Notes: generated by a model from the sequence alone, not told the origin. A stretch of DNA of 64,000 nucleotides from Streptomyces sp. CB01580 (GCF_001905795.1 NZ_LIXJ01000018.1:1-64000), one strand, 5' to 3'; numbered from the stretch's first letter, positions 41,853 through 51,491 are shown. A program made the numbers and translations.

Positions 41853-44621
41853 GTGGCCAAGCTCACGCTCGATCAACTGGAGCGCCACCTCTTCGCCGCG
41901 GCGGACATTCTGCGCGGCACCATGGACGCCGCCGAGTACCGCGACTTCCTGCTGGTGCTGCTGTTCCTGAAGCGGGCGAACGACGAGTTCGACGCCGCCC
42001 GCGACCGGATCATCGCCCAGGAGATGGCGCAGGGCGCGTCCAGGGAAGAGGCCGAGGAGGAGGCGGACGAGCCCTCCCACTACACGCGCGACAGGATCAT
42101 CTACGTCCCGGAGCAGGCCCGCTGGGCCCAGCTGGCCGGTGCGGTGGACGACGTGGCCACGAGCTACCTCCAGCCAGCGCTCGACGCCTTGGAGGGCCAT
42201 CAGGGCAACGAGCGGCTCCGCGGTTTGTTCGGTCATGTCAACTTCAACCGGATCGGCGGGGGCGGCGGTACCGGAACATCGGCGGCCAAGCTCGCGGACA
42301 AGCGGCTCGCCGCACTCATCGGCCACTTCGGGAGCCTGCGGCTGCGGGGCGAGGACTTCGAGTTCCCGGACGTCATCGGCGCCGCGTACGAATACCTGCT
42401 GAAGGACTTCGCGGATTCGGCGGGCGCCAAGGGCGGCGAGTTCTACACCCCGCGTGCGGTGGTGCGGATGATGGTCGAACTGGCCCGGCCGCAGGCCAAC
42501 CAGCATGTCTACGACCCGTGCGTCGGCTCCGGCGGAATGCTCATCCACACCAAGGAGTACATCGAGGAGCACGGCGGCGACACCGAGGACCTGGCCCTGG
42601 CCGGGCAGGACGCCAACAACGGCTCGTGGGTGATGGCCACGATGAACATGCTGTTCCACGGCGCCAGCGACTTCGACCTGAGGACCGGGGACACGCTCAC
42701 CAACCCGTTGCACATCGACAAGTCCTACGACGTGGTGCTCAGCAACCCGCCGTTCTCCATGGACTACAAGGCGGACGACCTGCCCGACCTCGACGGCCGC
42801 ATGAAGTACGGCTACACGTCGGAGAAGGGCAAAGCGGACCTGATGTTTCTCCAGCACATGCTGTACATGGTGGAGGGACGGGGCGGCTCCGTCTTCACCG
42901 TGATGCCGCACGGCGTGCTGTTCCGCAGTGGTGCGGAGGGCGACATCCGGGCCCGGCTCATCGAGGACGACCTGCTGGAGGCCGTGATCGGCCTGCCGTC
43001 CAACATCTTCTACGGCACTGGTATCCCCGCCTGCGTGCTGGTGCTGCGGGCGAGAGGGGAGAAGCATCCGGACCGGCAGGGCAAGGTGCTGTTCATCAAC
43101 GCCGACCGTGAGTTCCACTCCGAGCGGGCGCAGAACGTGCTGCTGCCGGAGCACGTGGAGAAGATCGTCTCCACGTTCCACGACGAGGTGGGCGACGGTT
43201 CGGGCGTGCCGCGGTTCGCTCGCTGGGTGAAGCGGGTCGAGCTGGAGGAGAACGCGTACAACCTCAACATCCGTCGTTACGTCGACAACACTCCGCCGCC
43301 CGAGCCGCAGGACGTACGTGCGCACCTGTCGGGCGGGGTGCCGAAGTCGGAGATCGCGGCGGAGGAGAAGGCGAAGCTGCTGGAGGCGTACCAGGTCCGG
43401 ATCACCGACCTGTTCGCCGATCGGGGTCCCGATTCCGCGTACGTGGACTTCCTGCCCGAGGACCGGCGACCGGACGCCGAGCGGCTGACTGCCTTGGCCG
43501 AGCGCCGGGAGCGGGAGCTGTGGGACGCGTTCGACAAATGGTGGGCCGTGGAGACGGAGCAGATCGCGTCCCTGGCGCCCTACGAGGACGACGACCGCAC
43601 GGAGTTCGAGAAGCGGTCCCAGCTCGCTCGGCTGCGCGCCGACCTGATCGACTCGTTCCGCAAGCTGCTGCTCAACGTGGACCTGCTGGACCGGTACGCG
43701 CTCGCGGGAGCGGTGGCCGGATGGTGGCAGGACGCCAGGAACGAGCTCAAGGCCCTGGCCGGCAACGGCTTCAAGGGCGTCGTCGAGGGCTGGGTCGACA
43801 CGGTCGAGGCGATGCTGGAACCGGAGCCGAACCCCTGGACCGGCGGCGCGCGCAAGCGCTCGGGCGCGGAGCGGCGCCAGGCATACGGCCACAAGGTCGT
43901 GGCCCGAATCGCACCGGACTTCCTGCGCGAACTGGCCGAGGCGGACGCGCTCAAGGCCACATTGGATGCGAAGGTCAAGGCGGCCGAGGAAGCGGAGGCC
44001 GCGCGAGCCGCTGCCGCGGCGGGCGTGGTGGAGGACGACGGCGAGGCGTCCGGGGAGCCCGGGGCCCTTGGTCCGGCGATGGCGGAGGCGCTGCTCAGCG
44101 AGGCGGACCTGAAGAAGCTGAAGAAGGAGCGCACCGCGGCGGGCAAGGCGGTGAAGGCGCTGGAGGAGGCGTTCTACCCGCTGGACGGGATGGGGGGCGC
44201 CGCGAAGGCCGCCGCACGCCTCGCTGCTGCGAAGAAGAAAGGCGCGGGGAAGGCGGCGCAGCCTGCGGCTGTCGCCGCGGCCGGGCAGACGGCACTGGAC
44301 GTGACGGTGACCGGTGCCGACGCCGATGTGGATTCCGGTACGGATGCCGGGGCGGAAGAGGAGCGGCCCACGCCCCGCCTGCACGAGGTGCGGGACGCGC
44401 TGGACGAGGCGGGCGCGCGCGAGATCGTGCTCGGCATCCTCCGGGAGGACCTGGCGGCGAAACTGGAGGGCCATGTGGTGCGGCGTCGGCGGGAGTTGAT
44501 CGACGCGTACGCGGGGTGGGAGCGGAAGTACCTGGTGTCGCTGCGGGATATCGAGGCGCGTCGGGAGGCCGCGTCGAAGCGGCTGGAAGGGTTCCTGGAG
44601 GAGCTGGGTTATGTCGGCTGA
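41853..44621 (+). CDS. hsdM: Type I restriction-modification DNA methylase subunit (HsdM), long form
   Basis: HsdM transfers methyl from SAM to adenine N6 as part of M2S. The 922-residue protein has an N-terminal helical domain (LDQLERHLFAAADILRG), FYTPRAVVRMMVELARP, SAM motif I DPCVGSGGML (about 221-230), VVLSNPPFSMDY (motif IV, Asn298) and TGIPACVLVLRARGEK. Typical HsdM is about 500 residues. Here some 420 more follow: a helical stretch with AEERREREL-type heptads and an Ala/Lys-rich segment (about 690-830), perhaps a coiled coil. The hsdS gene starts 11 bases before its end. GTG 41853 follows AGGGAGTCCGTCC. Confidence 0.93.
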   Translation: MAKLTLDQLERHLFAAADILRGTMDAAEYRDFLLVLLFLKRANDEFDAARDRIIAQEMAQGASREEAEEEADEPSHYTRDRIIYVPEQARWAQLAGAVDDVATSYLQPALDALEGHQGNERLRGLFGHVNFNRIGGGGGTGTSAAKLADKRLAALIGHFGSLRLRGEDFEFPDVIGAAYEYLLKDFADSAGAKGGEFYTPRAVVRMMVELARPQANQHVYDPCVGSGGMLIHTKEYIEEHGGDTEDLALAGQDANNGSWVMATMNMLFHGASDFDLRTGDTLTNPLHIDKSYDVVLSNPPFSMDYKADDLPDLDGRMKYGYTSEKGKADLMFLQHMLYMVEGRGGSVFTVMPHGVLFRSGAEGDIRARLIEDDLLEAVIGLPSNIFYGTGIPACVLVLRARGEKHPDRQGKVLFINADREFHSERAQNVLLPEHVEKIVSTFHDEVGDGSGVPRFARWVKRVELEENAYNLNIRRYVDNTPPPEPQDVRAHLSGGVPKSEIAAEEKAKLLEAYQVRITDLFADRGPDSAYVDFLPEDRRPDAERLTALAERRERELWDAFDKWWAVETEQIASLAPYEDDDRTEFEKRSQLARLRADLIDSFRKLLLNVDLLDRYALAGAVAGWWQDARNELKALAGNGFKGVVEGWVDTVEAMLEPEPNPWTGGARKRSGAERRQAYGHKVVARIAPDFLRELAEADALKATLDAKVKAAEEAEAARAAAAAGVVEDDGEASGEPGALGPAMAEALLSEADLKKLKKERTAAGKAVKALEEAFYPLDGMGGAAKAAARLAAAKKKGAGKAAQPAAVAAAGQTALDVTVTGADADVDSGTDAGAEEERPTPRLHEVRDALDEAGAREIVLGILREDLAAKLEGHVVRRRRELIDAYAGWERKYLVSLRDIEARREAASKRLEGFLEELGYVG

Positions 44622-45786
44622 ACCGGACGAGATCCGCTGGGTTCCCGTGGGGGAGGTCGGTGAGGTGCGGATGGGTAAGCAACTTTCGCCAGCCAGCAGA
44701 GATGCGGCCGGCCAGATGCCCTATCTGCGCGTCGCCAACGTATTCGAGGGGCGAATTGACTACGGTGACGTGAATTCTATGGGATTCACTGAATCTGAGA
44801 GGCTTGTCTATGCGCTTCGGCCTGGGGATGTCCTACTCAATGAGGGCCAGGAAAGTCTGACCAACGTCGGGCGGAGTGCCCTATATGAAGGTGCACCTGG
44901 TGCGTACTGCTTTCAGAACACGCTGATTCGATTCCGGCCTGGAGTCGAAGTGATGCCTGAGTACGCTCAAGCGGTTTTTGTGAATTGGCGTCGTACGGGT
45001 CGCTTTGCGAGGGTTGCTGAGAAGACCAGTATTTCCCACTTGGGTGGGAATCGCTTTGCGAAAATGCTGTTTCCGCTGGTGTCGCTGCGTGAGCAGCATC
45101 GAATCGTCGAGGTTCTGAATTCGATTGCCGAATCAGAGTGGGTCGAGCGGCACGAGAGTGAAAAGCTGCGCACTGTAGAGGGTGGTGTTATTTCTGCCCT
45201 TCTGGGGCGGCGATGCACGCCTCATTCCGGCATGGTTGGGGAAGGGTACGTTACCTGCGGTTCCGTGCTGAAGATGACGGGAGGCTTTCCGCTGGGGCAA
45301 GCCGGGGTGAATCCGTCCGGAAGGTATCCGATTATCGGTAGTAGTGGTCGGGCGGGTAAAGGGGATCGGAAAATCACAGACGGGCCGACTATTGTCATTG
45401 GGCGAGTTGGTGAGGGGGGGGTGGGGTCGGTTCGATTTGTATCGGAACCGGCTTGGGTTACGGATAACGCCCTATGGGTTCGTGAATTTGCGCCCGGCTG
45501 GTTGCCTGAATTTCTTGCTATCTATCTGAACTGGTATGACTTGCGCAAACTGCGGAGTCAAACAGGTCAGCCATTGATTACGCAGGGTGCGATCAAGGGC
45601 GTGCCGATTCCCCGCCTTGATATTTCCGAGCAGCAGAGAATTGTGCGCGTGCGGCAAGCGTGGAGTGAGGAGCTTCGGGTATCTCGCCTGCGCCTTGATA
45701 AACTGCGTGCCCTGCGGAGCGGAATTATTGACGACCTCTTTCAAAACAAGGTCCGCCCAGAAGTCACACCGGTTGTGGCGGTCTGA
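44611..45786 (+). CDS. hsdS: Type I restriction specificity subunit (HsdS)
   Basis: The 391-residue protein sets the bipartite target. Two target-recognition domains are visible: residues about 5-185 starting WVPVGEVGEVRMGKQLSPAS and ending LFPLVSLREQHRIVEVLNSI, and about 200-385 starting YVTCGSVLKMTGGFPLGQAG and ending PIPRLDISEQQRIVRVRQAW. Each ends in the coiled-coil spacer helix. The gene is clearly richer in A and T than hsdM and hsdR, as is usual for specificity genes that change by recombination. It overlaps hsdM by 11 bases. The target sequence cannot be read from the protein. Confidence 0.92.
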   Translation: MSAEPDEIRWVPVGEVGEVRMGKQLSPASRDAAGQMPYLRVANVFEGRIDYGDVNSMGFTESERLVYALRPGDVLLNEGQESLTNVGRSALYEGAPGAYCFQNTLIRFRPGVEVMPEYAQAVFVNWRRTGRFARVAEKTSISHLGGNRFAKMLFPLVSLREQHRIVEVLNSIAESEWVERHESEKLRTVEGGVISALLGRRCTPHSGMVGEGYVTCGSVLKMTGGFPLGQAGVNPSGRYPIIGSSGRAGKGDRKITDGPTIVIGRVGEGGVGSVRFVSEPAWVTDNALWVREFAPGWLPEFLAIYLNWYDLRKLRSQTGQPLITQGAIKGVPIPRLDISEQQRIVRVRQAWSEELRVSRLRLDKLRALRSGIIDDLFQNKVRPEVTPVVAV

Positions 45787-45809
45787 CGGGCGCGGAGCGG
45801 GAGAAGGCT

Positions 45810-46661
45810 ATGCCTGTCAGGAGGCCGTCCACCGAACGTCAGCGGCGTCTTGGTGCTGAGCTACGCAGGATGCGCGAGCACATCGGGATAACGATCAACG
45901 AGGCCGCCGCCCTGCATCGCACCGATCGCACCACGGTCAGCAACACCGAGTCCGCGCGTTCCGGTGTCAGCAGCGACCGCGTGCGGGTGTGGGCGAACAA
46001 CTACCGTTGCCCGGACGCCCAGTACGTCGATGCCCTTGAGGCGATGGCTCGGGAGCGTGGGTCCAACTGGTGGGATGAGTACCGAGGTTCGCTGCCCGCA
46101 AGTCTCCTGGACATCGCCGAGATGGAGCATCACGCGACGATGCTTCGGTCGGCCCAGATCATGCACATTCCGGGCATGCTTCAACTGCCCGACTACATGC
46201 GTGGAATCTTCGCGGAAGCGCTGCCCGCCATGACCCCCGCGGATCTGGAGCGGCACGTTGAGTTTCGAGTGCGGCGCTCCGCGCTCCTCGACCGCGCTGA
46301 TCCCCCACCGTGTGAGTTCCTCATCCACGAGTCCGCGTTGAGGATGCGGTTCGGTGATCGCAACGTACTGCGCGGGCAGCTTGAGTACTTGCTGGAGCAG
46401 TCCGACCGGCCCAACATCACCATCCGCGTCGTACCGTTCGATGCAGGCGGGTTCGCGAACGCGGGCAGTTCGACGCTGTACGCGTGTGGTCCAGTGCCCG
46501 CGCTGGACACGGTTCAGATCGATGTCCCCACTGGCGTGACCTTCCTGCATGCGGAGACCTACCTCGTGAACTATCGGGCGGTTCTTGACCGCATGCGCGA
46601 ACGTGCTGTCGAGCCGGAGGCTTCCATCGGATTCATCCGGCAGGTGGTGAAAGGGATCTGA
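45810..46661 (+). CDS. XRE-family regulator with DUF5753 (WhiJ-like)
   Basis: The 283-residue protein has an N-terminal helix-turn-helix (LGAELRRMREHIGITINEAA, then LHRTDRTTVSNTESARSGVS). The DUF5753 sensor-like domain follows, with LDIAEMEHHATMLRSAQIMH, IPGMLQLPDYMRGIFAEALP and RVVPFDAGGFANAGSSTLYA. Hundreds of these occur in Streptomyces, paired with a small DUF397 protein. Some control development (WhiJ, BldB context). The pair here lies between hsdS and hsdR, four bases from its DUF397 partner, so it may tune restriction. The start is ATG 45810, 24 bp after hsdS. Confidence 0.92.
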   Translation: MPVRRPSTERQRRLGAELRRMREHIGITINEAAALHRTDRTTVSNTESARSGVSSDRVRVWANNYRCPDAQYVDALEAMARERGSNWWDEYRGSLPASLLDIAEMEHHATMLRSAQIMHIPGMLQLPDYMRGIFAEALPAMTPADLERHVEFRVRRSALLDRADPPPCEFLIHESALRMRFGDRNVLRGQLEYLLEQSDRPNITIRVVPFDAGGFANAGSSTLYACGPVPALDTVQIDVPTGVTFLHAETYLVNYRAVLDRMRERAVEPEASIGFIRQVVKGI

Positions 46662-46664
46662 AGA

Positions 46665-46862
46665 TTGGAAGCGGTGGAACTTCACTGGCGTAAGGCGTCC
46701 TTCTCGGCAGACACGGGAAGCTGCGTTGAGCTGGCTGAGCAGGACGGAGACATCCTCTTGCGCGAAAGCGATGATCCCGAGGTGATCGTCCGGACAACTC
46801 GGGCCAAGCTGCGGGCGTTTCTGGCAGGAGCCAAGGCGGGAGAGTTCGACGACTTTGCATAG
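46665..46862 (+). CDS. DUF397 protein
   Basis: The 65-residue partner of the XRE/DUF5753 regulator has ELHWRKASFSADTGSCVELA and the strand motif ILLRESDDPEVIVRTT, ending KLRAFLAGAKAGEFDDFA, the standard DUF397 pattern. The start is TTG at 46665, three bases past the regulator stop, with GAAAGGGA as ribosome site, so it is coupled. In known cases the small protein antagonises or co-acts with its regulator. Confidence 0.9.
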   Translation: MEAVELHWRKASFSADTGSCVELAEQDGDILLRESDDPEVIVRTTRAKLRAFLAGAKAGEFDDFA

Positions 46863-46881
46863 GTAGTGCGGCCGCCCGGCT

Positions 46882-46921
46882 TGGCATATGCCACCTCGAT
46901 CCCGTACGCACAACATGTTGT
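46882..46921. promoter_or_regulatory. Two perfect 12-bp palindromes, 28 bp apart
   Basis: TGGCATATGCCA (46882-46893) and ACAACATGTTGT (46910-46921) lie in the 195-bp gap after the DUF397 gene. Their centres are 28 bp apart, close to three helical turns, which suits a dimeric regulator bound twice. The XRE protein just upstream is the obvious candidate, and hsdR with its two leading small genes the obvious target. Confidence 0.55.
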
Positions 46922-47057
46922 CTCGTGCTGCATGTTGGTCGTACTGTGGGTGTCGCGTTGCTGACACGGTGTGATGGTTGCCGGTTGGTTGACGCAAAGT
47001 GCCCCGGCGGTGTGCAACCACCCCGGGGCATGGCCAACGCCTCAGAGGAGCGTCAGC

Positions 47058-47381
47058 ATGTTCCACCGTATCCGCACCCGCCTGCCACGAACACTCGTGC
47101 AGATGGCTCTGCCCGTCCTGGCGCGCGGCCTGCGCGCCCCCGCTTCCGTCACATCGGTACCCGCACGGGTCTTCGCGCCCCGCGTCGGTGCCACTACCCG
47201 TCCCCACCCCCCGTGCAACGGCGGTCCGTTGGGGCTCGGGCCCCGCACCATCGACCACGAACGCCGCGCCCGCCGCACCGCCACGCGGCTCGCCCTCGAC
47301 GGGCTGGTGGTCGTGGCCGGGGTGGGGCAGGCGCACAGCGTCGGCAGCCTGGTTCTCGCGTCGGCGAGGGCGGTGGCCTGA
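47058..47381 (+). CDS. Small basic hypothetical protein
   Basis: The 107-residue protein starts MFHRIRTRLPRTLVQMALPV after a good ribosome site (GAGGAG at 47045-47050). It is Arg/Ala/Pro-rich. The middle is low-complexity, and the C-terminal part RRTATRLALDGLVVVAGVGQ ends in a hydrophobic stretch. No family was recognised. It is coupled to the next small gene by a one-base overlap (TGATG). Such pairs occur near XRE/DUF397 genes in Streptomyces. Confidence 0.6.
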   Translation: MFHRIRTRLPRTLVQMALPVLARGLRAPASVTSVPARVFAPRVGATTRPHPPCNGGPLGLGPRTIDHERRARRTATRLALDGLVVVAGVGQAHSVGSLVLASARAVA

Positions 47382-47647
47382 TGGGCGTGGAACAGGTACA
47401 TGTGAGCCGAGTGCCCAGCAAGCCCGTGCGGCGGGAGGCGGACGGGTCGCTCGCCATCGACCTCTGGCTGCGCCGTGACGGGGCCTTCGAGGCCGACGCC
47501 GCACTCCGTCTCACCCCCGCCGAGGCCGAGGTTCTGCACGCTCAGCTCTGTTACGCGCTGGACGACGAGACGGCCGCGCTCATCAACCCCGTTTCAGCCA
47601 GGCCGGACTGCCGCAAGGGCATCCTCACCACGCGCCGTCAGACCTGA
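47381..47647 (+). CDS. Small hypothetical protein downstream of DUF397 pair
   Basis: The 88-residue protein includes RREADGSLAIDLWLRRDGAF, then EADAALRLTPAEAEVLHAQL and CYALDDETA. A strand pair followed by a helix suggests a compact fold, but no name can be attached. The start overlaps the preceding stop. It lies 123 bp before hsdR and may be transcribed with it. The pattern LTPAEAEVLHAQL is shared by small proteins of unknown role in Streptomyces. Confidence 0.65.
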   Translation: MGVEQVHVSRVPSKPVRREADGSLAIDLWLRRDGAFEADAALRLTPAEAEVLHAQLCYALDDETAALINPVSARPDCRKGILTTRRQT

Positions 47648-47770
47648 GCGGCTCGCCATCACCTGCCAGGCCCCGCAACCCGTTGCGGGGTCTGGCCGCG
47701 TGCCCGCCCCTCCTGGCGCACAATGGACCCTTCGCACGGGTTCGCCAGTACGCGGGGAGGGGCACGGGGC

Positions 47771-50700
47771 ATGGCTGCCGAAGTGGTCGAGGGGGCGACC
47801 TCCGAGCAGGTCGAAGGGACGACCGAGCAGGTCGAGGCGGAGTGGCCGCTGCTGGCGCATCTCAAGGCGATGGGGTGGCAGCACATCGAGGGCGCCCGGC
47901 TGAAGGCCGCGGGCGAGCGCGACGACTTCCGGGACGTCCTGCTGGAGCGGCGACTGCGGGCCGCCGTGCGCCGGAACTCCCCGTGGATGACGGGCGACAA
48001 GCAGACCGATCCGGCCTTCCTCGCGCTGCGCGCCGCCGCACGGCACGTGTCCGCGCAGTCGCTGCCGCAGGCCAACCGTGAAGCGACCCAGCTTCTCCTG
48101 GACGGCGTCCTGCACTCCGGCCCGGACGAGCGGGACGTGAAGACACGGTTCGTCGACTGGTCGTACGAGGCGCTGGAGGGCACCCGGGAGGAGGTCCTGG
48201 CCCGCAACGACTTTCTCGTCGTGGACCAGTTGAGGGTCTGTGACGCGGACGGCAAGGCGGCCGTGCTGGACCTCGTGCTCTTCGTGAACGGAATCCCCCT
48301 CGCCGTCATCGAGTGCAAGTCCCCGGACGTACGTGACCCATTGGGCAAGGCCATCCGTGACCTGCGCTCCTACACCGGGCGTCCGGTGGACGACGACACC
48401 CGTAGCGGAACGGGCGCGCCACGGGGTGTGCCGCACTTGTTCGCGCCGGTCCAGCTGCTGGTCGCCGCAGACGGAACGGAAGCTGCTCTCGGTACATACT
48501 CCTCCTCCGAAGAGCACTACGCCCTGTGGCGCAGCATCAGTTCGGACTATGAGAAACCGGAGCATCTCCGGCAGGAACTGCGCGGCTGGGGGCTCCTCGA
48601 CGCCAAGGCCCGGCCCACCCTCCAGCAGCAGCTGACCGCGATCGTCCTCAAACCGGGCAATCTGCTCAACATCGTCCGGCACTACGTCTTCGAGAAGCCG
48701 CTCGGCGACGACAGCGGCACCGGAACGAAGCGGCGGGGCCGGACGGTGGAGCCCCGGACGGCGAAGGTGGTCTGCCGGCACCAGCAGTACCGCGCGACGG
48801 AGAAGATCGTCCAACGGCTGCGTACGCGCCGCAGTCGCGCCTTCACCGGCGGGGACCTCGACGTGCGCGGCGGTGTCGTCTGGCACACCCAGGGGGCGGG
48901 CAAGAGTTTCACCATGCAGTTCCTCGCCCGGCGGCTGCACGCGAGCCCGGACCCCGCACTGAATGGCATCACGATCGTCGCGGTCACGGACCGCATCGAC
49001 CTTCAGCGCCAGCTGCGCAAGGCAGTTGCGCTGAGCGAGTCCGAGGTGCGCGAGGCGAAGTCCCGGACGGATCTGGAGAGCCTGCTGGGCCGGGCCGGGC
49101 GCCCCGGCGGGCGTGCGGTGATCTTCGCGACCATCCAGAAGTTCCTCGGTGATCTGGTCCGCCTCGACGACGGGACGAGTGACACGGCGGGGGGCGAGGA
49201 GCGTTCGCTCGACGGGGAGTTCGAGGCCGGCCGGGCGAAGGTCGCGGCGGGTGTGAGCGCACAGGAGGTCGCCGATCCCGTACCGGACGAGGAGACCCTA
49301 CGGAAGGCCGCGCGGATCTTCCCCGAGTGCAGCGACTCGGACCGGGTCCTCGTCCTGGTCGACGAGGCTCATCGCTCCCACACCTCCGTTCTCCACGCCT
49401 GCCTGCGCAAGGCCCTCCCCAACGCGGCGAGGGTCGGTTTCACGGGCACGCCGCTCATGGAGGGCAGGATCAACGACACCGGGCGCATCTTCGGCCTGGA
49501 GCCGAGCAGCACCCCGGGCGGGGAACGGGAGTTCCTCGACACCTACCGCATGGCCGAGGCGGAACGCGACAAGGTCGTCGTCCCCGTGCGGTACACGGGG
49601 CGGGCGACCACCGCCGAGGTGCGGGACAAGGAGCAGCTGGACGAGTGCTTCGAGGACCTGATCGAGCCCCTGGAGGAGGCCGAGCGGGCGCGCGTGCGCG
49701 CGAAGTACAGCACCCCGTCCAAGCGGGCCGTGGCCGAGTCGCCGCCACTGATCTGGCGCAAGGCTGCCGACATGCTGGAGCACTACGTCACCGGCCCACT
49801 GACAGGCGGGTTCAAGGCGCAGGTGGCGGTGGCCAGCAGGAAGGCCGCGGTCCTCTACCGCAACGCCTTCCAGGAGGCGCGCACCGCACTGCTGCTGCGT
49901 GTCGCGGAGTTCGACCGGAGCGGGCGGCGGGAGTCGCTCAGGGGAAGGGCTCCGGAGACCTACACCCGAGAGGAATCGCTTCTCCTGCGTGCCTGGCAGT
50001 TCCAGGAACTGCTGCGGCGCATCGACTTCGTGCCTGTGATCTCGGCCGGCTCGGAACAGAAGTCCGGGAGGTGGCGCGAATGGACCGACGAGAAGAAGCA
50101 GCGCGAGCACATCGCCGGGTTCCTCCAGCCGTTCCCGCAACTGCCCCCGGACAACCCCTGGGCGTTCACTCCGCCCGCCGAACCGGATCCGGTTCCCGCC
50201 GGTTGCGTCGGTGGCATGAACCCCTGGAGCGACCTGGTCTGGGGCGACGAGGCGGCCGATCCGCCGCCCATCGCCATCCTCATCGTGAAATCCATGCTGC
50301 TCACCGGATTCGATGCCCCCATCGAGCAGGCGCTCTACCTGGACCGGCCGATTCGCGACGCGGAGCTGCTTCAGGCCATCGCCCGCGTCAACCGGCCCGC
50401 CCGTCGCAAGACGGAGGGCCTGGTCGTCGACTACTACGGCGTACTGAACAACCTTGCCGTGACCCTGGCCGCCTACCAGGGCAACCCGCGCGCTCTCGAC
50501 TCGCTGCGTGACATGTCCGACGAACTGCCCGAGCTCGGCCGGACGGCTGCGGAGTTCCGCGCGTTCCTGAGGGCAGTGGGCATCGACGCGGACGGCCTCA
50601 GGACCGGAGCGGGACTGGCGCAGGCGGTGTTCGAGCTCGAGGATTCCGCTCGGCGGGCGGAATTCGACCAGAGGCTCGGAGAGTTCCTGGGCGCGGTGGA

Positions 50701-51487
50701 CCGGGCACTGCCGCATGAGGACGCCCTCGGTTTCCTCCCCGAGGCGCGGCAGTGGAGTGTGCTCCAGATGCGTGTGCGCCGCCACTACCGCGACGACACC
50801 GGTGGCGGCTTCGTGATGCGCGGATACGGACGCAAGGTACGTGCACTGATCGCCGACCACCTGGAGGCGCAGGAGGTGAACCAGGCCGTGCCGCCCGTGT
50901 CGATCCTCGCTCCCGACTTCGACGAGGTCGTGGGCAGGCTTCCGGTGCGTGAGGCGGCGGCCGAGCAGATCCAGGGCCTGCGCTACCACCTGGAGGAACG
51001 GCAGGCAGTGGAGGACCGGGCGGTGTACCGGCAGCTGTCGGCGGAGCTGGAGCGGGTGCTGGAGGAGTTCGCCGGACGCTGGGACGACATCGTCCGTGAG
51101 CTGGGCCCACTGGTCGAGCGGGCCCGGCGGGCCGAGGAGACCGACCCGACCGTAGCCGACCTCACCCCCATGGAGCAGCGGCTCTACGTACTGCTTGGCG
51201 AGAAGCTGGTGGAGAGCGAGTTGCTGGGCCATCCGGAACCGCAGGAACTTCGCAGGGTCGTGGCCGAGGTGTACGGGGAGATCACCGACCGGGTGAGCCT
51301 GGCCTCCTTCGGCGGTGAGGCGGCTCACGTGGCATGGCTGGAGGCCTGCCTGTACACGCGGCTGCGTGAGATCGGGTACCGCCAGAGAGGCGAGGGGCGC
51401 AAGGAGGTGAAGCGGCTCGCCTCGACGCTCGCGGGGTATGCCACGCAGCACCTGGAAGCGTTCCGCTCCGAGGTACGGAGAGAATAG
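47771..51487 (+). CDS. hsdR: Type I restriction endonuclease subunit R (HsdR)
   Basis: HsdR is the ATP-driven translocase and nuclease of the R2M2S complex, cutting unmodified DNA away from the site. Of 1,238 residues, the nuclease domain has VLDLVLFVNGIPLAVIECKS (Glu181-x-Lys183 of PD-ExK). Motor motif I is TQGAGKSFTM (about 373-382) and motif II is VLVDEAHRSH (DEAH from Asp531), with GFTGTPL next. ALYLDRPIRDAELLQAIARV contains motif VI-type residues. ATG 47771 follows GGGGAGGGGCACGGGGC. An upstream in-frame ATG at 47723 is weaker. It is separated from hsdMS by about 2 kb of regulatory genes. Confidence 0.95.
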   Translation: MAAEVVEGATSEQVEGTTEQVEAEWPLLAHLKAMGWQHIEGARLKAAGERDDFRDVLLERRLRAAVRRNSPWMTGDKQTDPAFLALRAAARHVSAQSLPQANREATQLLLDGVLHSGPDERDVKTRFVDWSYEALEGTREEVLARNDFLVVDQLRVCDADGKAAVLDLVLFVNGIPLAVIECKSPDVRDPLGKAIRDLRSYTGRPVDDDTRSGTGAPRGVPHLFAPVQLLVAADGTEAALGTYSSSEEHYALWRSISSDYEKPEHLRQELRGWGLLDAKARPTLQQQLTAIVLKPGNLLNIVRHYVFEKPLGDDSGTGTKRRGRTVEPRTAKVVCRHQQYRATEKIVQRLRTRRSRAFTGGDLDVRGGVVWHTQGAGKSFTMQFLARRLHASPDPALNGITIVAVTDRIDLQRQLRKAVALSESEVREAKSRTDLESLLGRAGRPGGRAVIFATIQKFLGDLVRLDDGTSDTAGGEERSLDGEFEAGRAKVAAGVSAQEVADPVPDEETLRKAARIFPECSDSDRVLVLVDEAHRSHTSVLHACLRKALPNAARVGFTGTPLMEGRINDTGRIFGLEPSSTPGGEREFLDTYRMAEAERDKVVVPVRYTGRATTAEVRDKEQLDECFEDLIEPLEEAERARVRAKYSTPSKRAVAESPPLIWRKAADMLEHYVTGPLTGGFKAQVAVASRKAAVLYRNAFQEARTALLLRVAEFDRSGRRESLRGRAPETYTREESLLLRAWQFQELLRRIDFVPVISAGSEQKSGRWREWTDEKKQREHIAGFLQPFPQLPPDNPWAFTPPAEPDPVPAGCVGGMNPWSDLVWGDEAADPPPIAILIVKSMLLTGFDAPIEQALYLDRPIRDAELLQAIARVNRPARRKTEGLVVDYYGVLNNLAVTLAAYQGNPRALDSLRDMSDELPELGRTAAEFRAFLRAVGIDADGLRTGAGLAQAVFELEDSARRAEFDQRLGEFLGAVDRALPHEDALGFLPEARQWSVLQMRVRRHYRDDTGGGFVMRGYGRKVRALIADHLEAQEVNQAVPPVSILAPDFDEVVGRLPVREAAAEQIQGLRYHLEERQAVEDRAVYRQLSAELERVLEEFAGRWDDIVRELGPLVERARRAEETDPTVADLTPMEQRLYVLLGEKLVESELLGHPEPQELRRVVAEVYGEITDRVSLASFGGEAAHVAWLEACLYTRLREIGYRQRGEGRKEVKRLASTLAGYATQHLEAFRSEVRRE

Positions 51488-51491
51488 CCAT

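Noticed and set aside
40761..44474. 1,237-codon open frame on the minus strand, antisense to rloB and hsdM
   Set aside because: It is a by-product of G+C-rich codon bias. The translation is Arg/Gly/Leu/Val-rich with no domain, and the plus strand has well-supported genes.
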